Of a stretch of DNA of 64,000 nucleotides, positions 61,182 to 64,000 are shown in pieces. Made by a program: the position numbers and the translations under genes. The stretch spans positions 124,001-188,000 of the forward strand of contig DATLYE010000078.1 of NCBI GenBank assembly GCA_035575135.1. Reading direction: 5' to 3'. The number at the start of each line of letters is the position of its first letter. The stretch's first letter is position 1. The notes under the pieces are model-generated. The model searched no databases. It saw only the letters and a list, made by a program, of their open reading frames with translations, and was not told the DNA's origin. Source of the DNA: JANWXD01 sp035575135 (GTDB taxonomy: Bacteria; Acidobacteriota; Terriglobia; Bryobacterales; Bryobacteraceae).

Positions 61182-62146
61182 GCTCCCGCTACGAAACCTT
61201 TGACCGGTCGCGGCTGCGGATCAAACCCCTTGCCGAGCGCATCCACGACCTCGACGTCACCCACTGGATGCGGCTCGATGACGAACCCCCTCGCTGGGAG
61301 CATCCGCAGTTGCCCGAACTGGCACGCCGCCTCCGTGCAGCCCGCGAGTGCGGTGCGGCGCGCATTTTGATGATGGGGGCGCATCTGCTTCGCGCGGGAG
61401 TCAGCCGCCACCTGATCGATCTCCTCGAGCGCGGCTGGGTTGACCACCTGGCCATGAACGGCGCGGTTCTGGTCCATGACTACGAACTGGCGCGGATCGG
61501 CGCCACCACCGAGAGCGTGGCTCGCTACATCCGCACCGGAGAGTTCGGCTTGTGGGTGGAGACCGGGGAGCTCAACGACTGGGTCCGCGAGGCGGCGCGC
61601 CTGAATCTGGGCCTGGGAGAATACTGCGGCCGGCGCATCGCGGAGAGCGACTTCCCCTACCGCGATCTGAGCCTGCTGGCTGCCGCCTGGCGCTTCGGAG
61701 TCCCGGCCACGGTGCATGTCGGCATCGGCTATGACATCCTCCACGAGCATCCCAACTGTGACGGCGCGGCGTTCGGCCAGGCGAGCTACCATGACTTTCT
61801 CATCTTTGTCCGCTCCGTAGAACGGCTGGAAGGAGGCGTGCTCCTCAGTTTCGGTTCCGCGGTCATGGCGCCCGAGGTGTATCTGAAGGCGCTGGCTATG
61901 GCGCGCAACGCGGCGCATCAGGAGGGCCGCGAAATCCGGCATTTCACCACCGCCGTGTTCGACATCGTGCCGATCCGCGGGGACTTCCGCCAGGAACTGC
62001 CCAAGACCGATCCGGGTTACTATTTCCGGCCCCACAAAACGATCCTGGTCCGCACCGTGGCGGACGGCGGCGAGAGCTTCTACTTTTGCGGCGAGCACCG
62101 GGCGACGCTGCCGGCGCTCCGCCGCGCCTTGCTGGAAGGGAAATGA
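61178..62146 (+). CDS. Deoxyhypusine-synthase-like NAD-binding-fold protein
   Basis: A 322-residue protein that resembles the deoxyhypusine/homospermidine synthase fold: MMGAHLLRAGVSRHLIDLLERGWVDHLAMNGAVLVHDYELA, GATTESVARYIRTGEFG and a C-terminal LLSFGSAVMAPEVYLKALAMAR, where the Lys of YLKAL is a candidate for the reactive lysine of that family. The typical DHS motif around that lysine is otherwise altered. Bacteria lack eIF5A, so it is unlikely to modify it. The start overlaps the HAD gene by 4 nt. Role unknown; neighbours suggest a sugar-related pathway. Identification is by pattern. Confidence 0.55.
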   Translation: MSSRYETFDRSRLRIKPLAERIHDLDVTHWMRLDDEPPRWEHPQLPELARRLRAARECGAARILMMGAHLLRAGVSRHLIDLLERGWVDHLAMNGAVLVHDYELARIGATTESVARYIRTGEFGLWVETGELNDWVREAARLNLGLGEYCGRRIAESDFPYRDLSLLAAAWRFGVPATVHVGIGYDILHEHPNCDGAAFGQASYHDFLIFVRSVERLEGGVLLSFGSAVMAPEVYLKALAMARNAAHQEGREIRHFTTAVFDIVPIRGDFRQELPKTDPGYYFRPHKTILVRTVADGGESFYFCGEHRATLPALRRALLEGK

Positions 62147-63132
62147 CGACTGCGGAAATTTTGCGCAGTTTTCGTAAACTGTCGGCGCTGGTGGTCGGCG
62201 ATATCTGCCTGGACCGGTGGTGCACCTACGATCCTGCGGTGGAGGAACCGTCAAGGGAAACGGGGATCCCTCGGATCGGGGTCGTGGCCACGGAGGTGAC
62301 CCCCGGCGCGGGCGGCACGGTGGCGAACAATCTGGCGGCCCTGGGGGCGGGGCGCGTGGCCGTGCTCGGAATTACAGGGGACGACGGGTTCGCGCTTGAG
62401 CTGCGCCGCGCATTAAAGGAACGCGGAATCGAGACGAACTTACTCATCAAACAAGCCAATCTGCAAACCTTCACTTACACAAAACTTATTAACTGCCGCA
62501 CCGGTATCGAGGATCGCCCGCGCGTGGACTTCATCAACGTCCGTCCTCCCGATGCGGCGGCCGAGCTGCGCGTGTTGCGTGCCTTGCAGCGGGTGATTGA
62601 CGCTTTCGACGTCGTTCTGATTTCGGACCAGGCGGAAACCGAGCAAGGCGGTGTCGTCACCCCGAGAGTGCGGGAACAGCTCGCACGCTTGGCGCAACGG
62701 TATCCCCGCAAAGTGTTCTTCGCGGACTCGCGCCTGCGCGTGGCGCTGTTCCGGCATGTCATCGTCAAGCCGAACCGGCAGGAGGCCGAGGCCGCCTGCC
62801 TGCACCTCTTTGGGGAAGTGGACTACCGCCGGCTTTGCCGCCAGGTGGAGGCTCCCTTTCTGATCGTGACGTACGGTGCGCGGGGCGCGCTGGTGGTCAC
62901 ACGGGAGGCTGAGACGTGGGCCGAGACCCGGCCCGTCGAGCAGCCCGTGGATATCTGCGGCGCCGGAGACAGCTTTTCGGCCGGGGCAGCCCTCGCGCTG
63001 GCAGCCGGAGCGTCGCCGGTCGAGGCGGCCCGTTTCGGCAATCTGGTGGCCTCCGTCACGATCATGAAGAAAGGTACGGGCACGGCCTCCCCCTCCGAGG
63101 TCCTCGAGGCCGAGGAGGCGCTGCTGCGGTGA
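62143..63132 (+). CDS. PfkB-family sugar kinase (RfaE/HldE domain I-like)
   Basis: A 329-residue kinase of the ribokinase family. The N-terminal VVGDICLDRW, GGTVANNLAALG and C-terminal DICGAGDSFSAGAA with its catalytic Asp match the heptose-kinase-like (HldE/RfaE N-terminal) subgroup. It overlaps the DHS-like gene by 4 nt (ATGA) and the ROK gene by 4 nt. It may phosphorylate a heptose-like or other sugar; specificity cannot be read from sequence. Confidence 0.87.
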   Translation: MTTAEILRSFRKLSALVVGDICLDRWCTYDPAVEEPSRETGIPRIGVVATEVTPGAGGTVANNLAALGAGRVAVLGITGDDGFALELRRALKERGIETNLLIKQANLQTFTYTKLINCRTGIEDRPRVDFINVRPPDAAAELRVLRALQRVIDAFDVVLISDQAETEQGGVVTPRVREQLARLAQRYPRKVFFADSRLRVALFRHVIVKPNRQEAEAACLHLFGEVDYRRLCRQVEAPFLIVTYGARGALVVTREAETWAETRPVEQPVDICGAGDSFSAGAALALAAGASPVEAARFGNLVASVTIMKKGTGTASPSEVLEAEEALLR

Positions 63133-63986
63133 CCACGCTCGCCATTGATATTGGTGGGACCAAATTCTCGATGGCCGTGTTCGAGGGCGATCGTATGGCC
63201 GTCCGCGAAACCCGGGCCACAGACCGGGCGGGAGGCCGGGACTGGATGCTGGCCCAGATCCTCTCGATCGCCCGCGAGTGGGAGAAAGAGTTCCGCCTGG
63301 AGCGCTGCGGCATCGGGTTCGGAGGTCCGGTGGAGTTCGCCCGGCAACGTGTGGCGCTCTCCACCCATGTGGGCGGCTGGCTGGATTTCCCACTGCCCAA
63401 CTGGCTGGAACGTGAGTTGCGCATTCCCGCCCTCATGGATAACGATGCCAATGTGGGTGCTCTCGGTGAAGCGGTGTTTGGCGCCGGCGCCGGGCACGAT
63501 CCGCTCTTCTACATGACCCTGTCCACCGGAATCGGCGGCGGCATCATCGTCGGCGGCAGAATCTACCGCGGCGCGGACTCTTGGGCGGGAGAGATCGGCC
63601 ACCTGACGGTCCGGCCGGACGGGCGGCAATGTCTGTGCGGCGCTTACGGGTGTCTGGAACGCTGCTGTGCCGGCCTGTGGCTGGAGCAGGATTTCGGGCG
63701 CCCCGCCAGCGAGCTGCTCGCCGACCCGGATTTCGTCCGCCGGTACGTCGTGGACCTGGCGCTCGGCCTGAAGGCCTGTATCATGCTGCTCAATCCCGCG
63801 CGCATCGTCATCGGCGGCGGAATCAGCAAAGCGGGCGACGCACTGTTCGTTCCGCTGCGCCAGGAGTTGCGGCGTCAGATCACCGACTGGTCGCGGGCCC
63901 GCATTGACGTCGTGCCGGCGGCGCTGGGCGACGACAGTGTCCTGTATGGCGCGCTCGCCCTGGCCAGGGAGATTTTCGTCCAATGA
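63129..63986 (+). CDS. ROK-family sugar kinase or regulator-like protein
   Basis: A 285-residue ROK protein. ATP-binding motif AIDIGGTKFSMAVFEGD, active-site LMDNDANVGALGE, and zinc-binding C-x-C-G-x2-G-C-x-E (CLCGAYGCLE) with the associated His in GEIGHLTV. The lack of an N-terminal DNA-binding domain indicates a kinase rather than a repressor. The GTG start overlaps the PfkB stop by 4 nt (GTGA). It is followed at once by another start codon. Confidence 0.9.
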   Translation: MTTLAIDIGGTKFSMAVFEGDRMAVRETRATDRAGGRDWMLAQILSIAREWEKEFRLERCGIGFGGPVEFARQRVALSTHVGGWLDFPLPNWLERELRIPALMDNDANVGALGEAVFGAGAGHDPLFYMTLSTGIGGGIIVGGRIYRGADSWAGEIGHLTVRPDGRQCLCGAYGCLERCCAGLWLEQDFGRPASELLADPDFVRRYVVDLALGLKACIMLLNPARIVIGGGISKAGDALFVPLRQELRRQITDWSRARIDVVPAALGDDSVLYGALALAREIFVQ

Positions 63987-64000
63987 ACTTCCCGCAGCAG
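63983..64000 (+). CDS. Start of next gene in the cassette (3' partial)
   Basis: An ATG overlaps the ROK stop by 4 nt (ATGA), the same arrangement as each earlier junction. Only six codons (MNFPQQ) are visible. The beginning resembles some SIS-domain phosphosugar isomerases, but too little is present to identify it. Confidence 0.5.

Overview
The window is high-GC, gene-dense bacterial chromosome with no insertion sequences, prophage or CRISPR. It reads like Acidobacteriota, probably a Bryobacterales/Solibacter-like lineage. This is inferred from the mix of very large Oar-like TonB-dependent receptors with an N-terminal carboxypeptidase-regulatory domain, several CRTAC1-type FG-GAP/UnbV-ASPIC proteins, twin-arginine-exported TIM-barrel sugar isomerases and Gfo/Idh oxidoreductases, a DUF6599-like protein after secA, and a complete lipid A gene (lpxC). 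No rRNA is present to confirm it.

Layout. 1-4.3 kb: end of a DsbA-like thiol oxidoreductase coupled to an M28 peptidase, an unknown gene, tRNA-Cys(GCA) and a secreted unknown protein. 4.5-11.1 kb (minus strand): DCC-family protein with a TIM-barrel isomerase, an inactive/active pair of M16 zinc peptidases, an AhpD-like peroxidase gene interrupted by one in-frame UGA exactly at the second Cys of its CxxC motif, and gamma-glutamyltransferase. 11.2-17.1 kb: secA, a DUF6599-like gene, a 417-bp intergenic region with two structured RNA candidates, and RNase J. 17.1-24.5 kb: ThuA-like and HExxH proteins, then histidine degradation genes hutU, hutI and an ftcD/cyclodeaminase fusion, followed directly by lipA. 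24.5-29.8 kb (minus): an envelope operon lpxC, CDP-alcohol phosphatidyltransferase, a PH-like membrane protein, a YdcF-like protein, an MsbA-like ABC exporter and a sugar isomerase. 29.9-36.6 kb: polA, then the oxidative pentose phosphate operon zwf-opcA-pgl ending in a CapA-like gene.

36.7-58.8 kb is a carbohydrate and surface region: an anaerobic sulfatase-maturase-like radical SAM protein with a GH113-like secreted protein, two coupled CRTAC1 proteins, two secreted GH51 arabinofuranosidases flanking a TonB receptor, a giant TPR protein coupled to a third CRTAC1 protein, and a second TonB receptor. 59.0-64.0 kb holds a Gfo/Idh oxidoreductase and then a tightly packed cassette: HAD phosphatase, deoxyhypusine-synthase-like protein, PfkB kinase, ROK kinase and the start of another gene. 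Every junction in the cassette is a 4-nt overlap.

The strongest unusual observations are the probable selenoprotein (CxxU AhpD-like, with a SECIS-shaped hairpin 18 nt after the UGA), the HAD/DHS-like/PfkB/ROK cassette of unknown pathway, and two adjacent noncoding RNA candidates upstream of RNase J. Many genes here also have a -10-like hexamer only 5-12 nt before the start codon, which suggests leaderless or near-leaderless transcripts.
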